NCBI RefSeq assembly: GCF_004343155.1
Contig: NZ_SMDC01000003.1
Location: forward strand, 1-64,000
Origin: Marichromatium gracile
GTDB lineage: Bacteria; Pseudomonadota; Gammaproteobacteria; Chromatiales; Chromatiaceae
Direction: 5' to 3'
DNA length: 64,000 nt
Shown: positions 44,641 to 54,402 of the stretch, piece after piece
Layout of the letters: each line of letters opens with the position of its first letter
Position numbering within the stretch: the first letter of the stretch is position 1
Position numbers and translations under genes: made by a program
The notes under the pieces: generated by a model
The model's input: only the letters and a program-made list of their open reading frames with translations
What the model was told of the DNA's origin: nothing
Databases searched by the model: none

Positions 44641-45544
44641 GTCCGGTTCGCGGGTGCTTGCCGTCGGTGTGGCCACGCTCGATCTGATCAACGAGGTCGC
44701 CGACTATCCGCCCGAGGATGCCGAGGTGCGCGCCCTGGCGCAGCGTCGGGCGCGTGGTGGCAATGCCACCAATACCCTGGCGGTGCTGGCCCAGCTCGGG
44801 TGGCGCTGTGCCTGGAGCGGTACCCTGGCCGACGATGCCGGGGGACGCTTCATCGCCGCCGATCTGGCGCGGCGCGGGATCGCGCTCGCCGCGGTGGAAC
44901 GGGTCGCCGGGGCCGCCACCCCGACCTCCTACGTCACCCTCAGCCGTGCTTCCGGCAGTCGCACCATCGTCCATCATCGCGATCTTCCCGAGCTCGATGC
45001 CGCAGGCTTCGCCCGCGTCGGACTCGACGGGTTCGACTGGGTGCACTTCGAGGGCCGCAACCCCGCCGAGACCGCCGAGATGATGCGCCGGGTGCGGCGA
45101 CTGCGTCCGCGGGCGCGGATCTCGGTCGAGCTGGAGAAAGCGCGTCCCGGGATCGAGTCGCTGGCCGCGCTGGCCGACCTGGTGCTGGTCGGGCGCGATC
45201 ATGCGCGCGCCGGTGGTGGCAAGACGCCGGCGCGGGCGCTCGCGACCTTGGCACCGCTGGCGCCACAGGCTTGCTGGGTGCTCGGCTGGGGCGAGGGCGG
45301 TGCCTGGAGCCGGGTGCCCGGCGCCGCCCCGCGTCATCATCCGGCCTGGCCGCTGGCGCGGGTGGTCGACAGCCTGGGCGCGGGCGATTGTCTCAACGCC
45401 GGGGTGATCGACGGCCTGCTGCGTGGGCTCGAGCTGGCGGAGGCGAGCGCGCGGGCGGTGCGGCTGGCCGGGTTCAAGTGCGCCCGGCCCGGTCTCGACG
45501 ACCTGATCGATGCGGCGCTCGCGACCGCCGGCGTGCTCGACTGA
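44630..45544 (+). CDS. PfkB-family carbohydrate kinase (ketohexokinase-like)
   Basis: 304 aa from GTG 44630, which overlaps the SUMF1-protein stop by 11 bp. Features: VLAVGVATLDLINEVADYP at the N-terminus, ARGGNATNTLAVLAQLG (substrate site) and the second PfkB signature VDSLGAGDCLNAGVID with the catalytic Asp. The EKARPG and LVGRDHAR blocks resemble ketohexokinases. The longer frame starting at 44186 overlaps the SUMF1 gene and is not used. Substrate not certain. Confidence 0.9.
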   Translation: MTPESGSRVLAVGVATLDLINEVADYPPEDAEVRALAQRRARGGNATNTLAVLAQLGWRCAWSGTLADDAGGRFIAADLARRGIALAAVERVAGAATPTSYVTLSRASGSRTIVHHRDLPELDAAGFARVGLDGFDWVHFEGRNPAETAEMMRRVRRLRPRARISVELEKARPGIESLAALADLVLVGRDHARAGGGKTPARALATLAPLAPQACWVLGWGEGGAWSRVPGAAPRHHPAWPLARVVDSLGAGDCLNAGVIDGLLRGLELAEASARAVRLAGFKCARPGLDDLIDAALATAGVLD

Positions 45545-45557
45545 ACCCTGGGCCGGC

Positions 45558-46589
45558 TCAGGGGGATGGGTTGGGCCAGCGGGTCTGGATCGCCTCGATC
45601 TCGGCGAGCAGTGCGGCGTCGAGCGTGATCTCGAGGCTGCCGAGGTTGTGCTCGAGCTGCTCGAGCGTGGTGGCGCCGAGGATGGTGCTGGAGACGAAAG
45701 GACGGGTGTTGACCCAGGCCAGCGCCATCTGCGCCGGGTCGAGACCGTGGCGACGGGCGAGGGCGACGTACTCGGCGGTGGCCGCTTCGGCCTGGGGGTT
45801 GTTGTAGCGCTTGAAGCGCGAGAAGCGCGTGATTCGCGCCCCGGCCGGGCGCTGGCCGTCGAGATACTTGCCCGAGAGTACGCCGAAGGCCAGCGGCGAG
45901 TAGGCGAGCAGACCGCAGTCCTCGCGCAGTGCGACCTCCGCGAGGCCGATCTCGAAGGTGCGGTTGAGCAGGTTGTAGGGGTTCTGGATGCTCGCCACCC
46001 GGGGCAGACCGTGCTGCTCGGCCAGGGTCAGGGCGTGCATCAGCCCCCAGGGGGTCTCGTTGGAGAGGCCGACATGGCGGATCTTGCCGGCGCGCACCAG
46101 CTCGGCGAGCGCCTCCAGGCTCTCGTGCAGCGGCACGCTGTCGTCGATCTCGGTGGGGCTGTAGCCGAGCCGACCGAAGAAGTTGGTCTGACGATCCGGC
46201 CAGTGCAGCTGGTAGAGATCGATCACCTCGGTTTGCAGGCGGCGCAGGCTGCCCTCGATCGCGCTGGCGATGTTGTGCCGGTCGAGCCGCCGGGTCAGAT
46301 GCGGCAGCCAGTCGGCAGGACCGGCGACCTTGGTGGCGAGCACCATCTCGTCGCGACAGCCGCGCTGTCTGAGCCAGTTGCCGATATAGGTCTCGGTGCG
46401 CCCCTGGGTCTCGCCGCGGGGCGGGACCGGATAGACCTCGGCGGTATCGATGAGGTTGATCCCGGCGGCGCGGGCGCGGTCGAGCTGGGCGTGCGCCTCG
46501 GTCTCGCTGTTCTGCTCGCCGAAGGTCATGGTGCCGAGACAGAGTGCGCTGACCTCGAGGTCGGTGCGGCCGAGTCGTCTGTAGTGCAT
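45558..46589 (-). CDS. tas: Aldo/keto reductase Tas
   Basis: 343 aa (E. coli Tas is 346). MHYRRLGRTDLEVSALCLGTMTFGEQNSE, NLIDTAEVYPVPPRGETQG (catalytic Asp and Tyr), IDLYQLHWPDRQTNFFGRLGYS and STILGATTLEQLEHNLGS match Tas closely. It is an NADPH-dependent reductase; E. coli Tas suppresses a tyrosine auxotrophy under starvation. Convergent with the PfkB gene. Confidence 0.93.
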   Translation of the reverse strand: MHYRRLGRTDLEVSALCLGTMTFGEQNSETEAHAQLDRARAAGINLIDTAEVYPVPPRGETQGRTETYIGNWLRQRGCRDEMVLATKVAGPADWLPHLTRRLDRHNIASAIEGSLRRLQTEVIDLYQLHWPDRQTNFFGRLGYSPTEIDDSVPLHESLEALAELVRAGKIRHVGLSNETPWGLMHALTLAEQHGLPRVASIQNPYNLLNRTFEIGLAEVALREDCGLLAYSPLAFGVLSGKYLDGQRPAGARITRFSRFKRYNNPQAEAATAEYVALARRHGLDPAQMALAWVNTRPFVSSTILGATTLEQLEHNLGSLEITLDAALLAEIEAIQTRWPNPSP

Positions 46590-46762
46590 CTGGGTCTCCT
46601 GTGACCGCTGCGAAGTGGTGATCGCACCATCTTAGCAACCCCTCCAAACCGGACGGGTTAGGCCCGCTGTGCCGTGCTAGTCTTGCGAGCCTGCGCCGGC
46701 CCCTGGTGTTCGTGGGCCCGGCCCGACATCCTGATCTCGCAATCATCATACGGAGTACATGC

Positions 46763-47575
46763 ATGCGCTGGTTCGGTACGGCCGTCGCCGGCGGTCTCGG
46801 GTTGGTGTTCGGCGGTCCGCTCGGTGCCCTGTTCGGCGCCGCGCTCGGGCGTGGCGTCGATCGTGGCTGGAGCGCCAAGGGGGGAGAGCGGCTCACCCTG
46901 GAGCAGCGTTCGCGTATCCAGCAGCGCTTCTTCGAGGCCGGGTTCCGTGTCATGGGGCATGTGGCCAAGGCCGATGGCCGGGTGAGCAAGGCCGAGATCG
47001 CCTATGCCGAATCGGTGATGACCCGGATGGGATTGGGCGCGCCTCAGCGCCAGAGCGCGATCGCGCTGTTCGGCGCCGGCAAGGCGCCGGAGTTCGCGCT
47101 GGCGCCCGAGATCGCGGCGCTGCACGAGGTCGCCGCCGGTCAGGGGCCGATGCTGCATCTGCTGCTCGAGGTGGCGCTGTCGATGGCCTATGTCGACGGT
47201 CCGCCCTCGCGCGCGCAGCGCGCCGCGCTCGAGACCATCCGGCGCGGGCTCGAGGTCTCCAACGGCGCCTATCGACGCATCGAGCTGCTGGTCTCGCTGC
47301 AGCGTCGGGTCCGCGATGCCGGTGGCGACAGCTCCGCCGGGCCTGGCGCGGCGCCGCGGCGCGAGCTGCCGCTCTCACGCGCCTATGCCGTGCTCGGCCT
47401 CCGCGCCCGGGCGAGCGACGCCGAGGTCAAGCATGCCTATCGCCGGTTGATGAGTCAGCACCACCCCGACAAGCTGGTCTCGCAGGGGGTGAGCGAGGCG
47501 CAGATCCGCGCCGCCTCGCAGAAGACCCAGGAGATCCGCCGCGCCTACGAGACCATCACCCGCGCCCGCGGGTGA
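46763..47575 (+). CDS. djlA: DnaK co-chaperone DjlA
   Basis: 270 aa (E. coli 271). The Gly-rich N-terminal membrane segment (FGTAVAGGLGLVFGGPLGALFGAALG) precedes a TerB-like domain (FRVMGHVAKADGRVSKAEI to MAYVDGPPSRAQRAAL). The C-terminal J domain (RAYAVLGLRARASDAEVKHAYRRLMSQHHPDKL) has the HPD motif. CGGAG upstream of ATG 46763 supports the start. It recruits DnaK to the inner membrane. Confidence 0.95.
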   Translation: MRWFGTAVAGGLGLVFGGPLGALFGAALGRGVDRGWSAKGGERLTLEQRSRIQQRFFEAGFRVMGHVAKADGRVSKAEIAYAESVMTRMGLGAPQRQSAIALFGAGKAPEFALAPEIAALHEVAAGQGPMLHLLLEVALSMAYVDGPPSRAQRAALETIRRGLEVSNGAYRRIELLVSLQRRVRDAGGDSSAGPGAAPRRELPLSRAYAVLGLRARASDAEVKHAYRRLMSQHHPDKLVSQGVSEAQIRAASQKTQEIRRAYETITRARG

Positions 47576-47611
47576 GTGCCGCCGCTTGGCGCTTGCCAGC
47601 CGCCAGGAAGT

Positions 47612-47963
47612 TTGAACCGCAAAGGGCGCGAAGGGATTCAAGCCATCAGCCATCAGCCATCAGCCATCAGCCATCAGCCGCCAGCCGCCAGCCGCCAGCC
47701 GCCAGCCGCCAGCCGCCAGCCGGGAGGATTGAACCGCCAAGCCGCAAAGAGCGCAAAGGTGTTCAAGTTGTCAGCGACCAGCGGCCAGTGGTCGCTGGTC
47801 GCTGACACCGGCGCCAAGGTGATGGCAGGCCGTGCTGCTGCCGAGGACGCACACCCACTGGTGACTGGAGCCTGGTCGCTGGAGGCTCTACCTTTCCTTT
47901 GCGTGCTTTGCGGCTTTGCGGTTCGAATCAGCTTCCAGCGATCAGCATCCAGCCTCCAGTAGG
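47612..47963. repeat. Composite intergenic repeat: CAGCNNN heptads and GAACCGC arms
   Basis: Order: arm TTTGAACCGCAAAGGGCGCGAAGG at 47611-47634; eleven exact heptads at 47644-47720 (CATCAGC five times, then CGCCAGC six times); arm TTGAACCGCCAAGCCGCAAAG from 47729; a perfect 13-bp inverted repeat GTCAGCGACCAGC/GCTGGTCGCTGAC at 47770-47806; a reverse arm with GCGGCTTTGCGGTTCGAA ending near 47927; five CAG-initial heptads at 47929-47963. No coding sequence is supported in 47576-48152. Confidence 0.9.
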
Positions 47964-48010
47964 CGAGGCTGGTGTGCATGATCGGCGATTGACGGGCAAG
48001 ACGGTATCTT

Positions 48011-48066
48011 GGCGGTTCAATCTCCTGTTCGCTGTTCGCTGTTCGCTGTTCGCTGTTCGCTGTTCG
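48011..48066. repeat. GGTTCAA arm plus six copies of CTGTTCG
   Basis: GGCGGTTCAA at 48011-48020 is followed by six exact CTGTTCG units at 48025-48066. On the other strand the unit is CAGCGAA, again of CAGCNNN form. This is the same arm-array arrangement as the neighbouring element. Confidence 0.92.
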
Positions 48067-48152
48067 CTGGCGCCGGCCTGTCATTGCACCCGTGTGCGGG
48101 CTCTGCCTATACTCGGGCGCTCTAAGGAGATGACCAACGGCGGTACTGTAGG

Positions 48153-48650
48153 ATGAGCGGTAGAGCGAAAGGGTACGGTTTGATCGGTGCGCTGGCGCTG
48201 CTGTGTGGAGGCCAGGCGCTCGCCGCCGGACTCGATCAGGCACTCGGTGGCATGGACTGGAACGATGACCGCCCGGCGGGCTTCGAGGTGCTGCACCAGG
48301 AGCGTTTCCAGGGCCGCGAGTTCACCCTCTGTGTCGATCCCTCCGCCGCCCCCACGGTCGGCGATGTGCGCTTCGATCAACGCATCTACCGCTTCGTCGA
48401 TGGTCGTCTGGCGGCGATCTCCTTCATCAAGGAGGACGCCGGGCTCGACTGGTATCGCGCCAGTCGCGATCAGCTCGAATCGACCCTCGGTGCGCCCAGT
48501 CAGGTGCTCGACAACCCCATGCTCGAGTTCTATCAGACCTATTGGCGCGACGCCCACAGCATGGGCTCGCTCGAGTGGGAGGAGGGCGACGCCGAGTATG
48601 ACGAGGCGCCGGGCGTGTCCTTCACGCTGTCGCCGCCGCTGGGGCTCTGA
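48153..48650 (+). CDS. Hypothetical secreted protein, 165 aa
   Basis: Signal peptide ([25 protein letters not shown]), then a beta-rich domain ([50 protein letters not shown]) ending in an acidic stretch. Probably periplasmic. The arrangement of a domain with FxxGRLxxI and a following LGxP pattern resembles small envelope proteins of unknown function. Upstream of rpe by 82 bp. Confidence 0.75.
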   Translation: MSGRAKGYGLIGALALLCGGQALAAGLDQALGGMDWNDDRPAGFEVLHQERFQGREFTLCVDPSAAPTVGDVRFDQRIYRFVDGRLAAISFIKEDAGLDWYRASRDQLESTLGAPSQVLDNPMLEFYQTYWRDAHSMGSLEWEEGDAEYDEAPGVSFTLSPPLGL

Positions 48651-48732
48651 GGCCGCGCGACGCGCGCATCGATCCAGTCCGCGCCCTACCCGGGGCGCGA
48701 CGCCGAAAAAACGAATCCAGGGGGACCTAGCC

Positions 48733-49425
48733 ATGACTCGAGACCTGATTGCGCCATCGATCCTCTCGGCCGACTTCGCCCGGCTCGGCGAGGAGGTCGA
48801 TCAGGTGCTGGCCGCCGGCGCCGACATCGTTCACTTCGATGTCATGGACAACCATTACGTGCCCAACCTCACCATCGGCCCGCTGGTGTGCGAGGCGCTG
48901 CGCAAGCACGGGGTCGAGGCCCCGATCGACGTGCACCTGATGGTCAAGCCGGTCGATCGCATCATCCCCGACTTCGCCGCCGCCGGGGCGAGCTACATCA
49001 CCTTCCACCCCGAGGCCAGCGAGCACGTCGACCGCAGCCTGCAGCTGATCCGCGACCAGGGCTGCAAGTCGGGGCTGGTGTTCAACCCGGCCACGCCGCT
49101 GAGCTATCTCGACTATGTGATGGACAAGGTCGACATGGTGTTGCTGATGTCGGTCAACCCCGGCTTCGGTGGCCAGAGCTTCATCCCCGCGACCCTCGAC
49201 AAGCTGCGCGAGGCGCGCCGTCGCATCGATGCCAGCGGTCGTGACATCCGTCTCGAGATCGACGGCGGGGTCAAGGTCGACAACATCGCCGAGATCAAGG
49301 CCGCCGGCGCCGACACCTTCGTCTCCGGTTCCGGCATCTTCGGCAAGGGCCGCGTCGAGGACCCCAACCGCTACGACACCATCATCGGCCAGATGCGCGA
49401 GGCGCTGGCCGGGGCGGGGCGCTGA
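48733..49425 (+). CDS. rpe: Ribulose-phosphate 3-epimerase
   Basis: 230-aa TIM barrel interconverting ribulose-5-phosphate and xylulose-5-phosphate for the Calvin and pentose-phosphate cycles. Motifs: [52 protein letters not shown] and [11 protein letters not shown] longer frame upstream belongs to another reading context. The stop overlaps the gph start by 1 bp. Confidence 0.97.
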   Translation: MTRDLIAPSILSADFARLGEEVDQVLAAGADIVHFDVMDNHYVPNLTIGPLVCEALRKHGVEAPIDVHLMVKPVDRIIPDFAAAGASYITFHPEASEHVDRSLQLIRDQGCKSGLVFNPATPLSYLDYVMDKVDMVLLMSVNPGFGGQSFIPATLDKLREARRRIDASGRDIRLEIDGGVKVDNIAEIKAAGADTFVSGSGIFGKGRVEDPNRYDTIIGQMREALAGAGR

Positions 49426-50117
49426 TGACCGCCGCCGCCTCGCTCCTCCGCCCGCAGATGGTGCTCTGCGATCTCGACGGCACCCTGGTCGACAGCGTCC
49501 CCGACCTCGCCTACTGCGTCGATACCATGCTGGCGCGTCTGGGCCGTGCGCCCTGTGGCGAGGCGGCAGTGCGCAACTGGGTCGGCAACGGGCTCGAGCG
49601 GCTGGTGCGCCGCGCCCTGGTCGGCGCGCTCGATGGCGAGCCCGATGCGAGCGAGTTCGACCGCGCTTATCCGATCTTCCTCGAACTCTATGCCGAGTAC
49701 ACCTTCGAGCGCGCCGCGCTCTATCCCGGGGTGCGCGAGGGGCTGGATTTCCTCAAGGCGGCCGGTTATCCGCTCGGGTTGGTGACCAACAAGGCGGCGC
49801 GCTTCACCGGGCCGCTGCTGCGTCATCTCGGGCTCTACGAGGACTTTGGCATCATCATCAGCGGCGATACCCTGCCGGCGTGCAAGCCCGATCCGTTACC
49901 GCTGCAGCATGCGGCGCGTCATTTCGGCGCCGACCCGGCCGCCTCGCTGATGGTCGGCGACTCGGTGAGCGATGTGCGTGCTGCACGAGCGGCAAAATTC
50001 GGTATTATTTGCACCAGCTATGGGTACAATCACGGCCAGGACATCCGCGACAGCGGTCCCGACGCGGTCATCGACTCGCTGACCGAATTGACCGGGATAC
50101 TGGCCCCGTCCCGCTGA
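49425..50117 (+). CDS. gph: Phosphoglycolate phosphatase
   Basis: 230-aa HAD hydrolase: CDLDGTLVDSVPDL (nucleophile Asp in DLDGT), LVTNKAARF, CKPDPLPL (Lys) and MVGDSVSDVRAA. It removes phosphate from 2-phosphoglycolate, produced by RubisCO oxygenation or DNA repair. The rpe-gph-trpE order is a known gammaproteobacterial arrangement. It overlaps rpe (TGATG). Confidence 0.95.
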   Translation: MTAAASLLRPQMVLCDLDGTLVDSVPDLAYCVDTMLARLGRAPCGEAAVRNWVGNGLERLVRRALVGALDGEPDASEFDRAYPIFLELYAEYTFERAALYPGVREGLDFLKAAGYPLGLVTNKAARFTGPLLRHLGLYEDFGIIISGDTLPACKPDPLPLQHAARHFGADPAASLMVGDSVSDVRAARAAKFGIICTSYGYNHGQDIRDSGPDAVIDSLTELTGILAPSR

Positions 50118-50156
50118 GCGCGGGGCGACGACACGGCAAACGGACTCTGACACATC

Positions 50157-50207
50157 ATGTGGATCGACGCGGCTCGAGTGACGGTAGGGTGGCGATGGCG
50201 ACGCTAA
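50157..50207 (+). CDS. trpL: Putative trp operon leader peptide (16 aa, three Trp)
   Basis: ATG at 50157 opens a 16-codon frame translating MWIDAARVTVGWRWRR before TAA at 50205-50207. Three of 16 residues are Trp, two of them in a WRW cluster three codons before the end, as in trp attenuator peptides. It ends 51 bp before trpE. A hairpin GGCGAC/GTCGCC (50197-50202 with 50208-50213) spans the end of the frame. A second stem CTGAC/GTCAG (50219-50223 with 50245-50249) would cover part of the trpE ribosome-binding site. No U tract follows, so classical intrinsic attenuation is not shown. The ribosome-binding site is weak. Confidence 0.6.
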   Translation: MWIDAARVTVGWRWRR

Positions 50208-50258
50208 GTCGCCTTCGTCTGACCCCTATCGTCCAAACTCAGCCGTCAGGAGATCCAC

Positions 50259-51758
50259 ATGACTCCCGAGACCTTTTGTGCCCTCGCCGAGCAGGGCTAT
50301 AACCGCATTCCGCTCGTCAGCGAGGTCCTCGCCGACCTCGAGACCCCGCTGAGCGTCTATCTCAAGCTCGCCGCCGGCGCCAACTCCTATCTCTTCGAGT
50401 CCGTCCAGGGCGGCGAGAAATGGGGACGCTACTCGATCATCGGCCTGCCCTGTCGCACCCTGCTGCGGGTGCGTGGTCACGAGGTCAGCCTGGAGCGCGA
50501 CGGCGCCGTGATCGAGTCGCACCAGGTCGCCGACCCGCTGGCCTGGATCGAGTCCTATCAGGCGCGTTTCGAGGCCTTCGACGTCGAGGGGCTGCCGCGT
50601 TTCACCGGCGGTCTGGTGGGCTATTTCGGTTACGACACCATCCGCTATATCGAGCCCCGGCTCGGCGACTCGCCCAATCCCGATCAGCTCGACACCCCGG
50701 ACATCCTGCTGATGGTCTCCGACGAGGTGGTGGTGTTCGACAACCTCAGCGGTCGGCTCTATATCGTCCTCCACCTCGACCCCACCGCGGGCGACACCCT
50801 GGAGTCGGGGCAGGCGCGGATCAACGCGCTCACCGAGCGCATGTGTCGACCGCTGGTGCCGCACCACAGCGGCGAGCGCCGCCAGGTCGACGAGAGCGAC
50901 TTCGTCTCCGGCTTCACCGAGCAGGGCTTCAAGGACGCGGTCGAGCGGACCAAGGACTATATCCTTGCCGGCGACTGCATGCAGGTGGTGCTCTCGCAGC
51001 GTCTGTCGATCCCCTTCAAGGCCCCGCCGCTCGATCTCTATCGCGCACTGCGCGGGCTCAATCCCTCGCCCTACATGTACTTCCTCGACTTCGGCGAGTT
51101 CCAGATCGTCGGCTCCTCGCCGGAGATCCTCACCCGGCTGGAGGAAGAGGAGGTGACCGTGCGCCCGATCGCCGGGACGCGCAAGCGCGGCGCCAACGAG
51201 GCCGAGGACCAGGCGCTCGAACGCGACCTGCTGAGTGACCCCAAGGAGCTGGCCGAGCACCTGATGCTGATCGACCTCGGGCGCAACGACGCCGGCCGGG
51301 TCTCGGAGATCGGCAGCGTGCGCCTCACCGACAAGATGGTGATCGAGCGCTACTCGCACGTCATGCACATCGTCTCCAACGTCACCGGGCGGTTGCGCGA
51401 GGGGATGAGCGCGATCGACGTGCTGCGCGCGACCTTCCCCGCGGGCACCGTCTCCGGCGCGCCGAAGATCCGCGCCATGGAGATCATCGACGAACTCGAA
51501 CCGGTCAAGCGCGGGATCTACTCCGGCGCGGTGGGCTATCTCTCCTGGAACGGCAACATGGATACCGCCATCGCCATCCGTACCGCGGTGATTCGCGACG
51601 GGACCCTGCACATCCAGGCCGGCGCCGGCATCGTCGCCGACTCCCAGCCCGAGCTGGAGTGGCAGGAGACCATGAACAAGGGGCGCGCCATCTTCCGCGC
51701 GGTGAGTGCCGCCGAGATGGGCATCGATCGTTACGGCTGCGGGCTGAAGGGGGAATGA
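50259..51758 (+). CDS. trpE: Anthranilate synthase component I
   Basis: 499-aa chorismate-using subunit making anthranilate with TrpG. The N-terminal regulatory part contains [17 protein letters not shown], the region that binds feedback Trp. The catalytic half has [38 protein letters not shown] and [28 protein letters not shown] precedes the ATG by 6-7 nt. First gene of trpEGDC. Confidence 0.97.
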   Translation: MTPETFCALAEQGYNRIPLVSEVLADLETPLSVYLKLAAGANSYLFESVQGGEKWGRYSIIGLPCRTLLRVRGHEVSLERDGAVIESHQVADPLAWIESYQARFEAFDVEGLPRFTGGLVGYFGYDTIRYIEPRLGDSPNPDQLDTPDILLMVSDEVVVFDNLSGRLYIVLHLDPTAGDTLESGQARINALTERMCRPLVPHHSGERRQVDESDFVSGFTEQGFKDAVERTKDYILAGDCMQVVLSQRLSIPFKAPPLDLYRALRGLNPSPYMYFLDFGEFQIVGSSPEILTRLEEEEVTVRPIAGTRKRGANEAEDQALERDLLSDPKELAEHLMLIDLGRNDAGRVSEIGSVRLTDKMVIERYSHVMHIVSNVTGRLREGMSAIDVLRATFPAGTVSGAPKIRAMEIIDELEPVKRGIYSGAVGYLSWNGNMDTAIAIRTAVIRDGTLHIQAGAGIVADSQPELEWQETMNKGRAIFRAVSAAEMGIDRYGCGLKGE

Positions 51759-51760
51759 CC

Positions 51761-52345
51761 ATGTTGCTGATGCTCGACAACTACGACTCCTTTACCTACA
51801 ACCTGGTGCAGTATTTCGGTGAACTCGGCGCCGAGGTGCGGGTGGTGCGCAACGACGAGTGCACGGTCGACGAGGTGGTGGCGATGCGCCCCGAGCGCAT
51901 CGTCATCTCCCCCGGACCCTGCACCCCCAACGAGGCGGGGATCTCGATGGCGCTGATCGACGCCATGGCCGGGCGGGTGCCGATCCTCGGCGTCTGTCTC
52001 GGTCACCAGTCGATCGGTCAGGTGTTCGGCGCGCGCATCGTCCGCGCCCGCGAGGTGATGCACGGCAAGACCTCGCCGGTGTACCACCGCGCCTGCGGGG
52101 TGTTCGCCGGGCTCGCCGACCCCTTCGTGGCGACCCGCTATCACTCGCTGGTGATCGACCCCGAGAGCCTCCCCGAGTGTCTCGAGGTGACCGCCTGGAC
52201 GCAGACCGAGGACGGCGCGCTCGATGCAATCATGGGGGTGCGACACCGCACCCTGCCGATCCAGGGGGTGCAGTTCCATCCGGAGTCGATCCTCAGCGAT
52301 CACGGTCACGACCTGCTGCGTAACTTCATCGAGGATCGGGACTGA
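51761..52345 (+). CDS. trpG: Anthranilate synthase component II (glutamine amidotransferase)
   Basis: 194-aa class I glutaminase: [37 protein letters not shown] (C79) and GVQFHPESI (H173, E175). ATG 51755 overlaps the trpE stop, but 51761 is favoured because AAGGGGGA lies at proper spacing. It can also serve as PabA for folate synthesis. The stop overlaps the trpD start. Confidence 0.96.
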   Translation: MLLMLDNYDSFTYNLVQYFGELGAEVRVVRNDECTVDEVVAMRPERIVISPGPCTPNEAGISMALIDAMAGRVPILGVCLGHQSIGQVFGARIVRAREVMHGKTSPVYHRACGVFAGLADPFVATRYHSLVIDPESLPECLEVTAWTQTEDGALDAIMGVRHRTLPIQGVQFHPESILSDHGHDLLRNFIEDRD

Positions 52346-53385
52346 TGGACATCAAGGACGCCATTGCACACTGTATCGAGCGACGTGACCTCGACGACGC
52401 GCAGATGCGCGCGGTGATGCACACCATCATGACCGGGGGGGCGAGCGCGGCACAGATCGCCGGCTTCCTGGTCGCGCTGCGGATGAAGGGCGAGTCGGTC
52501 ACCGAGATCGCCGCCGCCGCGGCGGTGATGCGCGATCTCGCCGCCGGGGTCGAGCTCGACGGTCTCGATCATGCCGTCGACATCGTCGGCACCGGGGGCG
52601 ACGCCTCGGGGACCTTCAACGTCTCCACCACCAGCATGTTCGTCGCCGCCGCCGCCGGTTGCCGGGTGGCCAAGCACGGCAACCGCTCGGTGTCGAGCAA
52701 GTCCGGCGCGGCCGACGTGCTCGAGGCCGCCGGGGTACGTCTCGATCTCAGTCCGGCGGAGGTGGCGCGCTGTGTCCACGAGGTCGGGGTGGGCTTCATG
52801 TTCGCCCCGGGGCATCACAGCGCGATGAAGCACGCGGTCGAGCCGCGTCGCGCGCTCGGGGTGCGCACCCTGTTCAACGTGCTCGGTCCGCTGACCAATC
52901 CGGCACGGGTCTCCAACCAGGTGCTCGGGGTGTTCGCCGAGCACCTGCTCGAACCCCTGGCCGAGGTGTTGCGCCGGCTCGGCAGCCGTCATGTGATGGT
53001 GGTGCACGCGCGCGACGGGCTCGACGAGATCAGCATCGGCGAGCGCACCGACATCGCCGAGCTGCGCGACGGTGAGATTCATCGCTACAGCGTGCGCCCG
53101 GAGGACTTCGGATTGACCCGCGCCGCACTCGAGCAGGTGCGGGTGTCGGGACCGGAGGAGAGTCTGCGGGTGTTGCGCGGGGTGCTCGACGGCGAGCCGG
53201 GCGCGGCGCGCGAGATGGTGCTGCTCAATGCCGGCGCGGCGATCTATGTCGCCGGGCGGGCGCCTTCGTTGGCGGCGGGGGTGGGGCGCGCCGCCGAGGT
53301 GATCGACAGCGGCGAGGCGCGTCGCCGGCTCGATCGACTGTGCGCCCTGACCGGCGGTCTCGAAGCCGCGCTGGCCACGACTTGA
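52345..53385 (+). CDS. trpD: Anthranilate phosphoribosyltransferase
   Basis: 346 aa transferring phosphoribosyl from PRPP to anthranilate. Motifs: [17 protein letters not shown] (PRPP loop), [22 protein letters not shown] and the DE pair in GLDEIS. It starts on the last base of the trpG stop codon. Third gene of the operon. Confidence 0.97.
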   Translation: MDIKDAIAHCIERRDLDDAQMRAVMHTIMTGGASAAQIAGFLVALRMKGESVTEIAAAAAVMRDLAAGVELDGLDHAVDIVGTGGDASGTFNVSTTSMFVAAAAGCRVAKHGNRSVSSKSGAADVLEAAGVRLDLSPAEVARCVHEVGVGFMFAPGHHSAMKHAVEPRRALGVRTLFNVLGPLTNPARVSNQVLGVFAEHLLEPLAEVLRRLGSRHVMVVHARDGLDEISIGERTDIAELRDGEIHRYSVRPEDFGLTRAALEQVRVSGPEESLRVLRGVLDGEPGAAREMVLLNAGAAIYVAGRAPSLAAGVGRAAEVIDSGEARRRLDRLCALTGGLEAALATT

Positions 53386-53395
53386 GGACGAAGAG

Positions 53396-54199
53396 ATGCG
53401 AGAGACCCCGGATATCCTGAAGAAGATCGTCCACCGCAAGGCCGAGGAGGTGAGCGCGCGCGCCGCGCGTCGCCCGCTCGCCGAGTTGCGCGCCGCCGCC
53501 GCCGAGCAATCCCCGGTGCGCGGTTTCGCGCAGGCGCTGCGCGCGCGTGTCGCCGCCGGCGACCCGGCGGTGATCGCCGAGGTGAAGAAGGCCAGCCCGA
53601 GCAAGGGGGTGCTGCGCGAGCACTTCGTCCCGGCCGAGATCGCCGCGCGCTACGCCGCCGCCGGCGCCGCCTGTCTCTCGGTGCTCACCGACGCCGACTT
53701 CTTCCAGGGCAGCGAGACCTATCTGCGCGAGGCGCGCGCGGCCTGCGCGCTGCCGGTGATCCGCAAGGACTTCATCATCGACCCCTATCAGGTCGTCGAG
53801 GCGCGTGCCATCGGCGCCGACGCCATCCTGTTGATCGCCGCCTGTCTCGACGACGCCCAGCTCCGCGATCTCGGCGCCCTGGCCGTCGAGCTTGGGCTCG
53901 ACGTGCTCGTCGAGGTCCACGACGGCGAGGAGCTCGATCGCGCCCTGGCCTGTCCCGGTGAGCTGATCGGTATCAACAACCGCGATCTGCGCAGCTTCGA
54001 GGTCAGTCTCGAGACCACCCTGGGACTGCTCGACCGGGTACCCGAAGAGCGACTGCTGGTGACCGAGAGCGGGATCCTGGCGCGTGCCGATGTCACCCGG
54101 ATGCGCGGGCACGGGGTCAATGCCTTCCTCGTCGGCGAGGCCTTCATGCGCGCCGAGGACCCCGGCGCCGCGCTGCACGCCCTGTTCTTCGCCGACTAG
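53396..54199 (+). CDS. trpC: Indole-3-glycerol phosphate synthase
   Basis: 267-aa TIM barrel: [16 protein letters not shown] (catalytic Lys and Glu), [41 protein letters not shown] and LVTESGI. Monofunctional, without fused TrpF. It follows trpD by 10 bp and ends the visible operon; trpF, trpB and trpA are elsewhere. Confidence 0.97.
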   Translation: MRETPDILKKIVHRKAEEVSARAARRPLAELRAAAAEQSPVRGFAQALRARVAAGDPAVIAEVKKASPSKGVLREHFVPAEIAARYAAAGAACLSVLTDADFFQGSETYLREARAACALPVIRKDFIIDPYQVVEARAIGADAILLIAACLDDAQLRDLGALAVELGLDVLVEVHDGEELDRALACPGELIGINNRDLRSFEVSLETTLGLLDRVPEERLLVTESGILARADVTRMRGHGVNAFLVGEAFMRAEDPGAALHALFFAD

Positions 54200-54402
54200 A
54201 CCCCGGCGCCGCACCGCGCTGCCGAGAGGACGCGGCGGCGGTCGGGTCCTCGTCCCGCATCATCCCCGAGCCCGTGCGTGCACGATCGCACCGACGGCGC
54301 GCGGGGGCGAGTCCGTGAGTCGTGATCGGGGGAGATGCGCCGCGAGCGTGCCGCCGGGCGTGATGCGCCGACCGGGGGGCTGTGGCCGGCGTGGTCCGGG
54401 GT

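Noticed and set aside
45337-46989. 550-codon minus-strand frame over the Tas-like reductase
   Set aside because: Different frame from the reductase and antisense to the kinase end; Arg/Pro-rich shadow.
47644-47720. Possible CRISPR array
   Set aside because: The periodicity is 7 bp with no spacers and no cas genes; it is a simple heptamer array.
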